From Butyricicoccus sp. (GTDB taxonomy: Bacteria > Bacillota > Clostridia > Oscillospirales > Butyricicoccaceae), in the NCBI GenBank assembly GCA_031293105.1, contig JAUMSA010000313.1:1-7184 (forward strand): a DNA stretch of 7,184 bases. Reading direction: 5' to 3'. A program made the position numbers and the translations under genes. Position 1 is the first letter of the stretch; every line of letters starts with the position of its first letter. The notes beneath the pieces were generated by a model. The model was not told the DNA's origin, did no database searches, and saw only the letters and a list, made by a program, of their open reading frames with translations. Of this stretch, positions 1 through 5,892 are shown in pieces.

Positions 1-62
1 GGGAGAAACCGCAATGGCATCTGTTCGGATTTCGCAAGCTTTTTTACTAGATTTTCTCGACC

Positions 63-91
63 TTTACAGAGTCACTATCCGCGGCTATAAT
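63..91 (+). promoter_or_regulatory. Housekeeping promoter of the methyltransferase gene
   Basis: TTTACA at 63-68 and a perfect TATAAT at 86-91 are separated by exactly 17 nt, which is close to the ideal sigma-A/sigma-70 promoter. Transcription would begin near 98, giving a leader of only about 20 nt before the ATG at 119. The promoter lies downstream of the ATG at 14, so it argues directly against that upstream start. The first 62 bases hold no gene or terminator that I can support. Confidence 0.8.
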
Positions 92-118
92 GAAGAAAAA
101 CTCAAAAGGGGAAGGATT

Positions 119-1180
119 ATGGAATGGAAAACCATTGAACAAACCGTATGGGAGCGATTAGCAGCCGAAACACGTCCCATAGTATTATATGGAATGGGGG
201 ACGGAGCAGATAAAATTTTGCGGCAATTTGCCCGGTTCGGTATTTCGGCTTCCGGTGTTTTTGCCAGCGATGAATTCGTTCGCGGCCATAGTTTTGCCGG
301 CTTTCTGGTTCGGACGCTCGCACAGACGGTTGAAACCTTTGGCGAAGATTTGGTGATTGTCTTATCGTTTGCCAGCCAGCGTCCAGAGGTGCTGGAGAAG
401 ATTTATCAGCTGGATGCACAGTTCGATTTGGTCGCGCCCGATGTTCCGGTTGCGGGCGATGGCTTGTTCGACCGGGCGTTTGCCGATGCCCATGCAGCGG
501 AGTTGGATGCGGTAGCCGGATTACTGGCCGATGTCCGTTCTCGACAAGTGCTGGACGCGATGATCTGCTTCAAATTGACTGGGAAAATTCAATATCTGCG
601 CGACGGAGAAAATGACAAGGTAGAAGCCTTTACAAATATATTAAAACCATGCAAAGAAGAATGTTTTGTCGATCTTGGGGCCTATAATGGAGATACAATC
701 TGGGAGCTTTTGTCTTATACAGAAGGGCGATTTGCTTCCATCACAGCCCTGGAACCAGACCGTCGAAACTATCGAAAGTTAAAAGCCTTTACAGATGACT
801 TGGCTGGACCTATACACCTGGAACAGGCGGGCGCTTGGGAGAAAGACTGCGTTTTGACCTTTGCGGCCAAGGCCGGACGAAACTCGAGGCTGTCTAATAA
901 AGGGGTGGAAACCACCATGCGTGCGGTGGACAGTGTTTTGCAAGGTGCCCCTTGCACACTCCTGAAAATGGATGTCGAAGGTGCTGAGCGGGAAGCCTTG
1001 GCAGGGGCCGCTCAGACCATTGCGCGATGGAAACCACGGCTGAACATCGCTTGCTATCATCGCAACGAAGATCTGTTTGCCCTGCCGCTGCAAGTACATG
1101 CACTTTGCCCAGACTATGCGCTGTATCTGCGGCACCATCCTTATATTCCGGCATGGGATGTGAATTTATACGCCCGATAA
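119..1180 (+). CDS. FkbM-family SAM-dependent methyltransferase with N-terminal Rossmann-like domain
   Basis: A 353-residue protein with two parts. Residues about 20-110 read like a nucleotide-binding Rossmann fold: a beta strand runs into YGMGDGADK (24-32), followed by alternating strands and helices. This resembles the N-terminal sensor-like domains often fused to sugar-modifying enzymes. Residues about 180-350 are an FkbM-type methyltransferase: SAM motif I FVDLGAYNGDT (183-193), the acidic strand end ALEPD (210-214), the family hallmark KMDVEGAE (283-290), and the C-terminal ACYHR...LRHHP segment. FkbM enzymes are known O-methyltransferases of polyketides, glycans and related metabolites; the substrate here cannot be read. 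I chose the ATG at 119 because AAGGGGAAGG lies just upstream (106-115) and the promoter ends at 91. No signal peptide, so cytoplasmic. No terminator is visible before the next gene. The family is secure; the role of the N-terminal domain is inferred. Confidence 0.88.
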   Translation: MEWKTIEQTVWERLAAETRPIVLYGMGDGADKILRQFARFGISASGVFASDEFVRGHSFAGFLVRTLAQTVETFGEDLVIVLSFASQRPEVLEKIYQLDAQFDLVAPDVPVAGDGLFDRAFADAHAAELDAVAGLLADVRSRQVLDAMICFKLTGKIQYLRDGENDKVEAFTNILKPCKEECFVDLGAYNGDTIWELLSYTEGRFASITALEPDRRNYRKLKAFTDDLAGPIHLEQAGAWEKDCVLTFAAKAGRNSRLSNKGVETTMRAVDSVLQGAPCTLLKMDVEGAEREALAGAAQTIARWKPRLNIACYHRNEDLFALPLQVHALCPDYALYLRHHPYIPAWDVNLYAR

Positions 1181-1192
1181 TCAAATTGGGGC

Positions 1193-1221
1193 TGGAAATC
1201 CGACAGCTGCGCGTGTATACT
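1193..1221 (+). promoter_or_regulatory. Probable promoter of the HIT-family gene
   Basis: TGGAAA (1193-1198) and TATACT (1216-1221) are spaced by 17 nt, with four and five of six consensus positions matched. The predicted start of transcription is near 1228, about 45 nt before the HIT start codon. As no terminator separates the methyltransferase gene from this site, read-through from upstream is also possible. Confidence 0.5.
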
Positions 1222-1271
1222 GAAAAAGGAAACCCGTGTTTCCAGCAAGAAAAAAACAAGGAGAGATCATT

Positions 1272-1697
1272 ATGGGATGTTTTTACTGTGACGAGCACCA
1301 TGAGGGCCGCGAAAGTATTATGTTCAAGGTCGGCGAAATGAAAGCCGGTGTTTTGTATCTGTTCAAAGATCAGGCACATAAGGGCCGTTGCGCGCTGGCG
1401 CTCAAGAACCATAAGAAGGAACTGTGCGAGTGCGACGAACAGGAACGCCGGGATTTTGCTGACGATCTGGCTGCGGCATCGGGCGCTATCAAAAAGCTGT
1501 GGGGCTGCACCAAGCTGAACCTGGGCTCGTATGGCGATACCAACCCGCATCTGCATTTCCATATTGTACCGAAGTATGAGGGCGGTTTTGAATTTGGCGG
1601 CAGCTTTGCCATCACCAACCCGGAACCCGTTCTGCTGAGCGATGCCGAATATCAGGAAATGATTGACGCGCTCAAAGCCGAACTTGGCATGAAATAA
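1272..1697 (+). CDS. HIT-family protein (histidine-triad nucleotide hydrolase/transferase)
   Basis: A 141-residue cytoplasmic protein. The histidine triad is intact as HLHFHIVP at residues 93-100, matching HφHφHφφ; by family knowledge the middle His (H95) is the nucleophile that attacks the alpha-phosphate of nucleotide substrates. Residues NPHLHFH follow a GSYGDTNPH approach typical of the family. A CxxC pair at C3/C6 starts the protein, as in bacterial HIT proteins that bind structural zinc. HIT proteins hydrolyse or transfer nucleoside monophosphates (AMP-lysine type, dinucleoside polyphosphates, adenylated products); the exact substrate is not readable. The ATG at 1272 is chosen because AAGGAGAG (1258-1265) lies 6 nt before it, whereas the in-frame ATG at 1236 has no such site and adds residues outside the family. 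Length is normal for the family. It ends in a strong terminator and is probably a single-gene unit. Confidence 0.9.
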   Translation: MGCFYCDEHHEGRESIMFKVGEMKAGVLYLFKDQAHKGRCALALKNHKKELCECDEQERRDFADDLAAASGAIKKLWGCTKLNLGSYGDTNPHLHFHIVPKYEGGFEFGGSFAITNPEPVLLSDAEYQEMIDALKAELGMK

Positions 1698-1713
1698 CCA
1701 CGGAAATAAAAGG

Positions 1714-1756
1714 ACACCCGAAATCGCTCGTTTAAGCGCGATTTCGGGTGTTTTTT
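1714..1756 (+). terminator. Rho-independent terminator after the HIT gene, probably bidirectional
   Basis: A perfect 14-bp stem (1714-1727 with 1738-1751, ACACCCGAAATCGC and its complement) with a 10-nt loop is followed by six T residues (1751-1756). On the opposite strand the stem is followed by CCTTTTATTT, a weaker T-rich tail. It could therefore also stop the convergent lipoprotein transcript arriving from the right. Confidence 0.93.
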
Positions 1757-1803
1757 CGTTTCTTGCGGCAACACGGCAGGGGGACAGTGGCCTGTCTCAA
1801 GTT

Positions 1804-2706
1804 CTAACGTAGTGAGGGAAGAAGATGCTCGTCGGTTTCTTCAAAGAGGAAGAAAGAATTTTCAGCATCCGCGGTGTTTGGGGTGTTGGATAACCAAATG
1901 CTGTGGCAAATATTACTGCTGTCTTCCGGTAAAAGGACCAAATAGGGCCAGTGGCTTGTTGTCACATCCTGTGAACCAAACCGGTCGGCTGTGGTGTCCT
2001 GTGTGCAGGTATAGGATTGCCCATCATAGGTCACATCGGTTACAATCGGGTCGCCTTCGACGGTATAGGATATAATGCGCAGATGCGCCGGGATGCCCTG
2101 CGTATGAGCCAGATCAATGAACGAATCCCGTGCGGACAGATCGGTGTCCCCGCCGAGTGGTCGTTCGTAGACGCCGCATTCGACCTGTTGCACCTGGGTA
2201 GCGGACAGCGTTTCGCGGAACAACAGCAGGGTGTCCGACGTTTTGCCTAACTCAGTCAGATGAGTGCAGACGTCATAATTAGCGCCGGTGAGATACCAAT
2301 AACGGTAAAAGGCGGTGTTTTCATAAGTTTCCACCGGGGTAAGCTTCGCCCAATCACTGGTTTTAGTTTCCTGGGTGGAGTAAGGGGTGGAGGGCACCTC
2401 CATGGTGCAGGTAAATGCTGTACTGTCGAAGGACAGATCATAATCGATGGACACGCCTTCGATAGACTTGCAAATGACGCGGACGGAACAAGGCCGTCCA
2501 GCGGCAGAAAGCTCGGCAAAGGCGGTGAAGTATTCGCTGCCGTCCGGGTCTTCCTGGCCCACCGAACATTCAACGATACCGCAGTTTACACCTTTGTCGG
2601 AACCAGGATTGGACTGTACGGAGTTGGATGGCTGGTCTGGCTGCGGTAAGGCATGGCAGCCGGTGAGGAGCAGCATGATTAGTAAGAGCAGTATCTTATA
2701 TTTCAT
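1804..2706 (-). CDS. Secreted lipoprotein with two tandem copies of a ~130-residue domain
   Basis: A 300-residue protein beginning with a lipoprotein signal: MKYK, a hydrophobic run LLLLIMLLL, then the lipobox LTGC with the lipidated cysteine at 17. The mature protein should be anchored on the outer face of the membrane. A low-complexity P/Q/S/N linker (18-40) precedes two diverged repeats, about 44-166 and 174-289. Corresponding landmarks are VEC (45-47 and 175-177), IEG/VEG (82-84 and 216-218), FTCT/YTCT (98-101 and 232-235), SDW/SHW (117-119 and 251-253) and LLLF/FFLF (160-163 and 285-288). Three cysteines, 47/100/147 versus 177/234/267, occupy equivalent places. The pattern VEGDPI...YDG...DRFGS in the second copy recalls DUF4362-type lipoprotein domains; that is an impression, not a search result. 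Function unknown. The gene stands alone and converges on the HIT gene. The start is decided by its ribosome binding site. Confidence 0.85.
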   Translation of the reverse strand: MKYKILLLLIMLLLTGCHALPQPDQPSNSVQSNPGSDKGVNCGIVECSVGQEDPDGSEYFTAFAELSAAGRPCSVRVICKSIEGVSIDYDLSFDSTAFTCTMEVPSTPYSTQETKTSDWAKLTPVETYENTAFYRYWYLTGANYDVCTHLTELGKTSDTLLLFRETLSATQVQQVECGVYERPLGGDTDLSARDSFIDLAHTQGIPAHLRIISYTVEGDPIVTDVTYDGQSYTCTQDTTADRFGSQDVTTSHWPYLVLLPEDSSNICHSIWLSNTPNTADAENSFFLFEETDEHLLPSLR

Positions 2707-2715
2707 CGCAATCAT

Positions 2716-2720
2716 CTCCT
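2716..2720 (-). promoter_or_regulatory. Ribosome binding site deciding the lipoprotein start
   Basis: On the minus strand AAAGGAG abuts directly on an ATG at 2715 and lies 9 nt ahead of a second in-frame ATG at 2706. Zero spacing cannot serve initiation, so the second ATG is the likely start, which gives a protein beginning MKYKILL. Confidence 0.75.
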
Positions 2721-2795
2721 TTGTTTATTTAGACGACGCAAAGCGGCAAAAAGTTCCCAGCTTGGCAGCAGGAAACTGGGGGAAATGCCGAAACC

Positions 2796-2830
2796 GGCCC
2801 TTTGCATGGAAAAAGGCTAGGCAAATGGCC
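2796..2830. promoter_or_regulatory. Imperfect inverted repeat over the malic-enzyme promoter (candidate operator)
   Basis: GGCCCTTTGC (2796-2805) and GCAAATGGCC (2821-2830) are complementary at 9 of 10 positions, with arm centres 25 nt apart. The right arm overlaps the proposed -35 box (2818-2823). The position fits a repressor or activator site controlling the malic enzyme, perhaps also the divergent lipoprotein gene. No regulator is identified. Confidence 0.4.
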
Positions 2831-2846
2831 CGGGGTGCGGTACAAT
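2818..2846 (+). promoter_or_regulatory. Probable promoter of the malic-enzyme gene
   Basis: TAGGCA (2818-2823) and TACAAT (2841-2846) lie 17 nt apart, with four and five of six consensus positions matched. Transcription would start near 2853, about 34 nt before the start codon. The weak -35 box and the dyad across it suggest regulated expression. I see no comparably good promoter for the divergent lipoprotein gene in the same gap (2716-2886). Confidence 0.5.
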
Positions 2847-2886
2847 AAAAAAAGATTTATCATACCAAATGGAGGGTTTTCACAAT

Positions 2887-4077
2887 ATGGACGCAAAAGA
2901 GAAAGCACTGCTGGCCCATGAAAAATGGCACGGTAAGATTGAAGTCATTGCACGCTGTGAGGTTAATTCCAAGGAAGATTTGTCGATTGCCTATACGCCA
3001 GGTGTTGCCGAACCGTGCTTGAAGATCAAGGACGATCCGTCGATCAGCTATAAATACACCCGCCGCGGCAATTTGGTCGCGGTCATCACTGACGGCACGG
3101 CTGTGCTGGGCCTGGGGGATATTGGCCCGATTGCCGGTATGCCGGTCATGGAAGGAAAGTGTGCCCTGTTCAAGGCTTTTGCGGATGTGGATGCGTTCCC
3201 GCTCTGCGTCGCGTCCAAGGATGTGGATGAAATCGTTCGTACCATTCAGCTGATTTCCGGTTCGTTTGGCGGCATCAATCTGGAAGATATTGCGGCGCCC
3301 CGCTGCTTTGAGATCGAGCGCAAGCTCAAGGAAGTGTGCGACATTCCGGTGTTCCACGATGACCAGCATGGCACGGCCGTATGTTGTGGGGCAGCGCTCA
3401 TCAACGCCTGCCGCCTGACCGGCCGCAAGGTCGAGGACATCAAGATGGTGGTCAACGGCTGCGGTGCGGCAGCCATTGCTGTGACTAAGTTCCTGATGTT
3501 CCTGGGCGTTCAGGATATCACCATGGTCGAGCGCTTTGGCATTGTCTGTGAAGGCGATGAGCGGCTCAATCCGGCGCAGGCCGAAATGGCGCGGGTTACC
3601 AACCGCAGCCATATGACCGGCACTCTGGCTGATGCGGTCAAGGGCGCAGACGTATTCTTTGGCATGTCGGCGCCGCAGGTCCTGACCAGCGAGATGGTGG
3701 CGACCATGGCCAAGGACCCCATGGTCTTTGCTATGGCCAACCCGGTGCCCGAGATCTGGCCCGAGGATGCCAAGAAGGGTGGCGCAGCAGTCGTCGGCAC
3801 CGGTCGGTCGGACTACCCCAATCAGATCAACAACGTGCTCGCCTTCCCGGGCATTTTCCGTGGTGCGCTCGATGTGCGCGCAAGCGACATCAATGAGGAG
3901 ATGAAGCTGGCCGCGGCCAAGGCGATCGCTTACGTGGTGCCGGACAGCGAACTGACTCCCGAGCACATCATGCCCATGGCCTTTGACAAGGATGTCATCC
4001 AGGCAGTCGCCAAAGCGGTTGCACAGGCTGCGATTGACAGCGGTGTAGCACGTCTGACACAAACGGGCGAGTGTTGA
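2887..4077 (+). CDS. Malic enzyme, oxaloacetate-decarboxylating, short bacterial form
   Basis: A 396-residue cytoplasmic enzyme that oxidatively decarboxylates malate to pyruvate and CO2, reducing NAD(P). The N-terminal malic domain (about 15-150) carries YTPGVAEPC with the catalytic Tyr36, GLGDIGP (75-81), and MEGKCALFK with the catalytic Lys91. Metal ligands are seen as E133 and D134 in NLEDIAAPRC and D159 in FHDDQHGTA. The NAD(P) domain follows, with NGCGAAAIA (190-198), MANPVPEI (283-290) and GRSDYPNQINNVLAFPG (306-322). Every hallmark is present and the length is that of short malic enzymes without a phosphotransacetylase tail. The acidic E215 near the end of the second Rossmann strand may hint at NAD use, but cofactor choice is not settled by sequence. 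The ATG at 2887 follows GGAGGG (2871-2876) by 10 nt; the in-frame ATG at 2869 overlaps that site and is rejected. The gene ends with a TGA-TAA double stop and no terminator before iolE. Confidence 0.95.
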   Translation: MDAKEKALLAHEKWHGKIEVIARCEVNSKEDLSIAYTPGVAEPCLKIKDDPSISYKYTRRGNLVAVITDGTAVLGLGDIGPIAGMPVMEGKCALFKAFADVDAFPLCVASKDVDEIVRTIQLISGSFGGINLEDIAAPRCFEIERKLKEVCDIPVFHDDQHGTAVCCGAALINACRLTGRKVEDIKMVVNGCGAAAIAVTKFLMFLGVQDITMVERFGIVCEGDERLNPAQAEMARVTNRSHMTGTLADAVKGADVFFGMSAPQVLTSEMVATMAKDPMVFAMANPVPEIWPEDAKKGGAAVVGTGRSDYPNQINNVLAFPGIFRGALDVRASDINEEMKLAAAKAIAYVVPDSELTPEHIMPMAFDKDVIQAVAKAVAQAAIDSGVARLTQTGEC

Positions 4078-4109
4078 TAAATTCCTGGGTAAAGTTTTGT
4101 AAATTTCGA

Positions 4110-4138
4110 TTGACTTTGCCTAGGGAGTATCTTAGAAT
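4110..4138 (+). promoter_or_regulatory. Promoter of the inosose dehydratase gene
   Basis: TTGACT (4110-4115) and TAGAAT (4133-4138) are separated by 17 nt and each matches five of six consensus positions. Transcription would start near 4145, leaving a leader of about 119 nt before the iolE ATG. This is unusually long for the window and holds a folded element. Confidence 0.72.
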
Positions 4139-4160
4139 AAGAAATATACCAAGCATGGTG

Positions 4161-4210
4161 TGAACTGTGAAATGTGGAAGCCTGCTGCAAAAGTAGGCAG
4201 TCACAGTTCG
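4161..4210 (+). promoter_or_regulatory. Nested inverted repeat in the iolE leader (candidate RNA control element)
   Basis: Outer arms GAACTGTGA (4162-4170) and TCACAGTTC (4201-4209) are perfectly complementary, with one more U·G pair possible at 4161/4210. Inside them GCCTGCT (4180-4186) pairs with AGTAGGC (4192-4198) through one G·U, closing a 5-nt loop GCAAA. The two stems are joined by an asymmetric internal loop of 9 nt (4171-4179) on one side and 2 nt on the other. No T-tract follows, so it is not an intrinsic terminator. CCTGC (4181-4185) could instead pair with GCAGG (4211-4215), so an alternative fold exists. It lies about 54 nt upstream of the start codon. I do not recognise it as a known riboswitch class; a DNA operator is the alternative. 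Confidence 0.5.
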
Positions 4211-4250
4211 GCAGGACGTCCCAAATGAACGGGGCGAATGCGAGATTTAT

Positions 4251-4256
4251 GGAGGT
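4251..4256 (+). promoter_or_regulatory. iolE: Ribosome binding site fixing the iolE start
   Basis: A perfect GGAGGT lies 7 nt before the ATG at 4264. The frame is open further up to ATGs at 4174, 4225 and 4249, but these lie in the structured leader or overlap this site, so they are not used. Confidence 0.85.
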
Positions 4257-4263
4257 AAGAAAT

Positions 4264-5190
4264 ATGTTGGATCCAAAGAAAGTAAAATTGGGTATCTGTC
4301 CGATCGGCTGGTCGAATGATGATATGTGGGACCTGGGCGACGAAAATACCTTCCAACAGTGCATTTCGGAAATGAAGCTGGCAGGTTACGACGGCTGTGA
4401 GGTCGGCCACAAGTATCCGGAGGATAAGACGGTACTCAAGCACATGCTCGATGTGCGCAACATGACCATTGCATCCAAGTGGTTCTCTTCGTTCCTCGTA
4501 GACAAGCCGTACGAAGAAGTAGAAGCTGAATTTGTGAAGGAACTCGAATATCTGTCCTACGTTGGCGCAACCGCAATCAACGTTTCCGAGCAGTCCGGCT
4601 CCATCCAGGGCATGATGGACAAGCGCATCCTCAAGGACAAGCGCATCATGAACGATGAAGAGTGGGATCGCTTCTGCACCGGTCTGAACAAGCTGGGTAA
4701 GCTGTCGCTGGAGAAGTACGGCATCAAGACCTGCTTCCACCATCACATGGGCACCGTTTGCCAGACGGTTGAGGAAACCATCCGCATGCTGGAGAACACC
4801 GATCCGAAGTATGTATTCCTGTGCTTCGACACCGGTCACTTCACCTTTGCTGGCGAAGATCCGGTTGCTGTTCTGGGCAAGTTTGCGGACCGTGTCGGCC
4901 ATGTTCATCTCAAGAACATGCGTATGCCGATCGTTGAGAAGGTCAAGAACGAAGACTGGTCCTTCCTCAAGGCCGTTCGTGAAGGCGCATTCACCGTACC
5001 GGGCGACCCGGACGGCTGCGTAGACTTTGACGCTGTATTTGATATTCTGGACAAGGCCAACTACGAAGGCTGGATCATGGTTGAAGCCGAGCAGGACCCT
5101 GCAAAGGCCAATCCGTTCGAGTATTCCAAGATGGGCCGCGAGTACATTACCGCACACACCGGCTTGGGCGGCGAAGTGGTTCTGAAGTAA
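4264..5190 (+). CDS. iolE: Inosose dehydratase (2-keto-myo-inositol dehydratase), IolE type
   Basis: A 308-residue TIM-barrel protein of the xylose-isomerase/AP-endonuclease-2 superfamily. Known IolE enzymes dehydrate 2-keto-myo-inositol to a diketo product, the second step of myo-inositol breakdown, using a divalent metal. Signatures of the family run the full length: GICPIGWSNDD (10-20), EVGHKYPE (46-53), SKWFSS (71-76), SEQSGSIQG (108-116), FHHHMGT (158-164), FDTGH (188-192) with a likely metal ligand, GHVHLK (212-217), GAFTVPGD (241-248) and VEAEQDPAKANP (273-284). About a dozen residues after YITAHTG extend a little past the Bacillus protein as I recall it. The start is set by the ribosome binding site. 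It has its own promoter and terminator, with malic enzyme upstream. No iolB, iolC, iolD, iolG or inositol transporter is in the window, so the pathway assignment rests on the protein alone. Confidence 0.9.
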   Translation: MLDPKKVKLGICPIGWSNDDMWDLGDENTFQQCISEMKLAGYDGCEVGHKYPEDKTVLKHMLDVRNMTIASKWFSSFLVDKPYEEVEAEFVKELEYLSYVGATAINVSEQSGSIQGMMDKRILKDKRIMNDEEWDRFCTGLNKLGKLSLEKYGIKTCFHHHMGTVCQTVEETIRMLENTDPKYVFLCFDTGHFTFAGEDPVAVLGKFADRVGHVHLKNMRMPIVEKVKNEDWSFLKAVREGAFTVPGDPDGCVDFDAVFDILDKANYEGWIMVEAEQDPAKANPFEYSKMGREYITAHTGLGGEVVLK

Positions 5191-5206
5191 GTTTGTTTTT
5201 ATAAAG

Positions 5207-5239
5207 AAAATCCCGTTCCGGTTTGGAACGGGATTTTTT
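5207..5239. terminator. Bidirectional rho-independent terminator between iolE and the ABC operon
   Basis: A perfect 13-bp stem (5207-5219 with 5225-5237, AAAATCCCGTTCC and its complement) closes a 5-nt loop. The plus strand ends in six T residues (5234-5239) and the minus strand reads into TTTTCTTTAT. It therefore ends both iolE and, only five bases past the permease stop codon, the convergent transporter operon. Confidence 0.95.
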
Positions 5240-5243
5240 GTGC

Positions 5244-5879
5244 TCAGAACTCTTTTTTACTGTAAATCAGACAGGAAATCAGATAGGATAGAACAAACAG
5301 CACCACGCTGCACACCAGTAAAAGGAGCAGAAACCAGACGGAGCTTAGTAAGGACAGCAGACCTTGCAGAATTTGTTCGTTGTTCGTTTCAATTGTATCC
5401 ATCAGCAGAGGCAGAAGCACAGCGGGCACGATACAGACCGCTATGATAATGAACCGTGCTTTGTTTGGGCCGAACTGATAGAGGACCGGAAGAAGGATAG
5501 CATTGAGTAGCAGCACGATGGTCAGTGCCGCTAGAACGGCGATGATTGCGCCCTCATACTCTTCCATGTTGATGAAAAAAGAACAGACAAAGCCGATCAG
5601 GATGGAGCTAACGGCAACGGCTGCGCAGGTCAGGTACCGTCCGCGGACGATACCACGGCGGGTCACCGGAGCGGAGAGTAGCATGGATTCCCAGCCCGAC
5701 TGCTCGCTGAGCGAAAACATGCTGATGGGCAGCAGAATGGACATAAAAGCCGGATAGAAGAACGCAAAGTAGATGGATTTCTGGACAAATGCGAAAACCA
5801 TCATGATCGCGAACACACCCAATAACGTTTTGAGTTGTCCGCGGAGTAGGTAAACATCACTGCGAAACGATGCAAGCAT
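5244..5879 (-). CDS. ABC-2 type transporter permease, six membrane helices
   Basis: A 211-residue, very hydrophobic protein with about six predicted membrane segments: roughly 17-33, 36-56, 82-103, 109-135, 141-160 and 181-206. The cytoplasmic stretch SEQSGWESMLLSAPVTRRGIVRGRYL (58-83), between segments two and three, has the short amphipathic 'L-P-V-x-R-x-x-I-V-x-x-K/R-Y' look known from ABC-2 exporter permeases, where it contacts the ATPase. It is likely a half-permease that pairs as a dimer with two copies of the ATPase encoded just upstream. Start: ATG at 5879 with AAAGGAGG (5887-5894) 7 nt before it; this site overlaps the stop codon of the ATPase gene, so translation is probably coupled. 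Last gene of the operon. Substrate unknown; export of an antimicrobial peptide or an envelope-related role is inferred from the regulator type. Confidence 0.85.
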   Translation of the reverse strand: MLASFRSDVYLLRGQLKTLLGVFAIMMVFAFVQKSIYFAFFYPAFMSILLPISMFSLSEQSGWESMLLSAPVTRRGIVRGRYLTCAAVAVSSILIGFVCSFFINMEEYEGAIIAVLAALTIVLLLNAILLPVLYQFGPNKARFIIIAVCIVPAVLLPLLMDTIETNNEQILQGLLSLLSSVWFLLLLLVCSVVLFVLSYLISCLIYSKKEF

Positions 5880-5892
5880 GAAAATACCTCCT

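Noticed and set aside
1236..1271. Twelve-codon N-terminal extension of the HIT protein
   Set aside because: The ribosome binding site at 1258-1265 lies inside it, and HIT proteins of this type begin at the CxxC motif.
894..1562. A minus-strand open frame spanning the end of the methyltransferase and most of the HIT gene
   Set aside because: It crosses two well-supported plus-strand genes and the promoter between them, with no start signals or recognisable domains.
1783..1796. Small hairpin GACAG-TGGC-CTGTC just past the lipoprotein stop
   Set aside because: Only 5 bp and without a T-tract on either strand, so I do not call it a terminator; the strong stem at 1714-1751 is the better candidate for both transcripts.
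2756..2780. CCCAG/CTGGG inverted repeat upstream of the lipoprotein, with a T-run on the minus strand
   Set aside because: The stem is five pairs with a 15-nt loop; too weak to claim as attenuator or terminator.
2860..4062. A 400-codon open frame on the minus strand, opposite the malic enzyme
   Set aside because: It mirrors a GC-biased coding strand, is rich in His/Arg/Asp as expected for a complement, and lacks a credible ribosome binding site. The plus-strand protein has every malic-enzyme motif.
4161..4230. Naming the iolE leader as a known riboswitch (cobalamin, THF, guanidine or similar)
   Set aside because: None of the conserved core sequences of those classes that I know are present; only the presence of the nested stems is reported.
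4174..4263. Upstream in-frame extension of iolE
   Set aside because: It runs through the folded leader, and the perfect GGAGGT before 4264 fits the family N-terminus.
4201..5157. A 318-codon open frame on the minus strand, opposite iolE
   Set aside because: Same shadow effect: the plus strand encodes an intact IolE, and the antisense product resembles no family I know.
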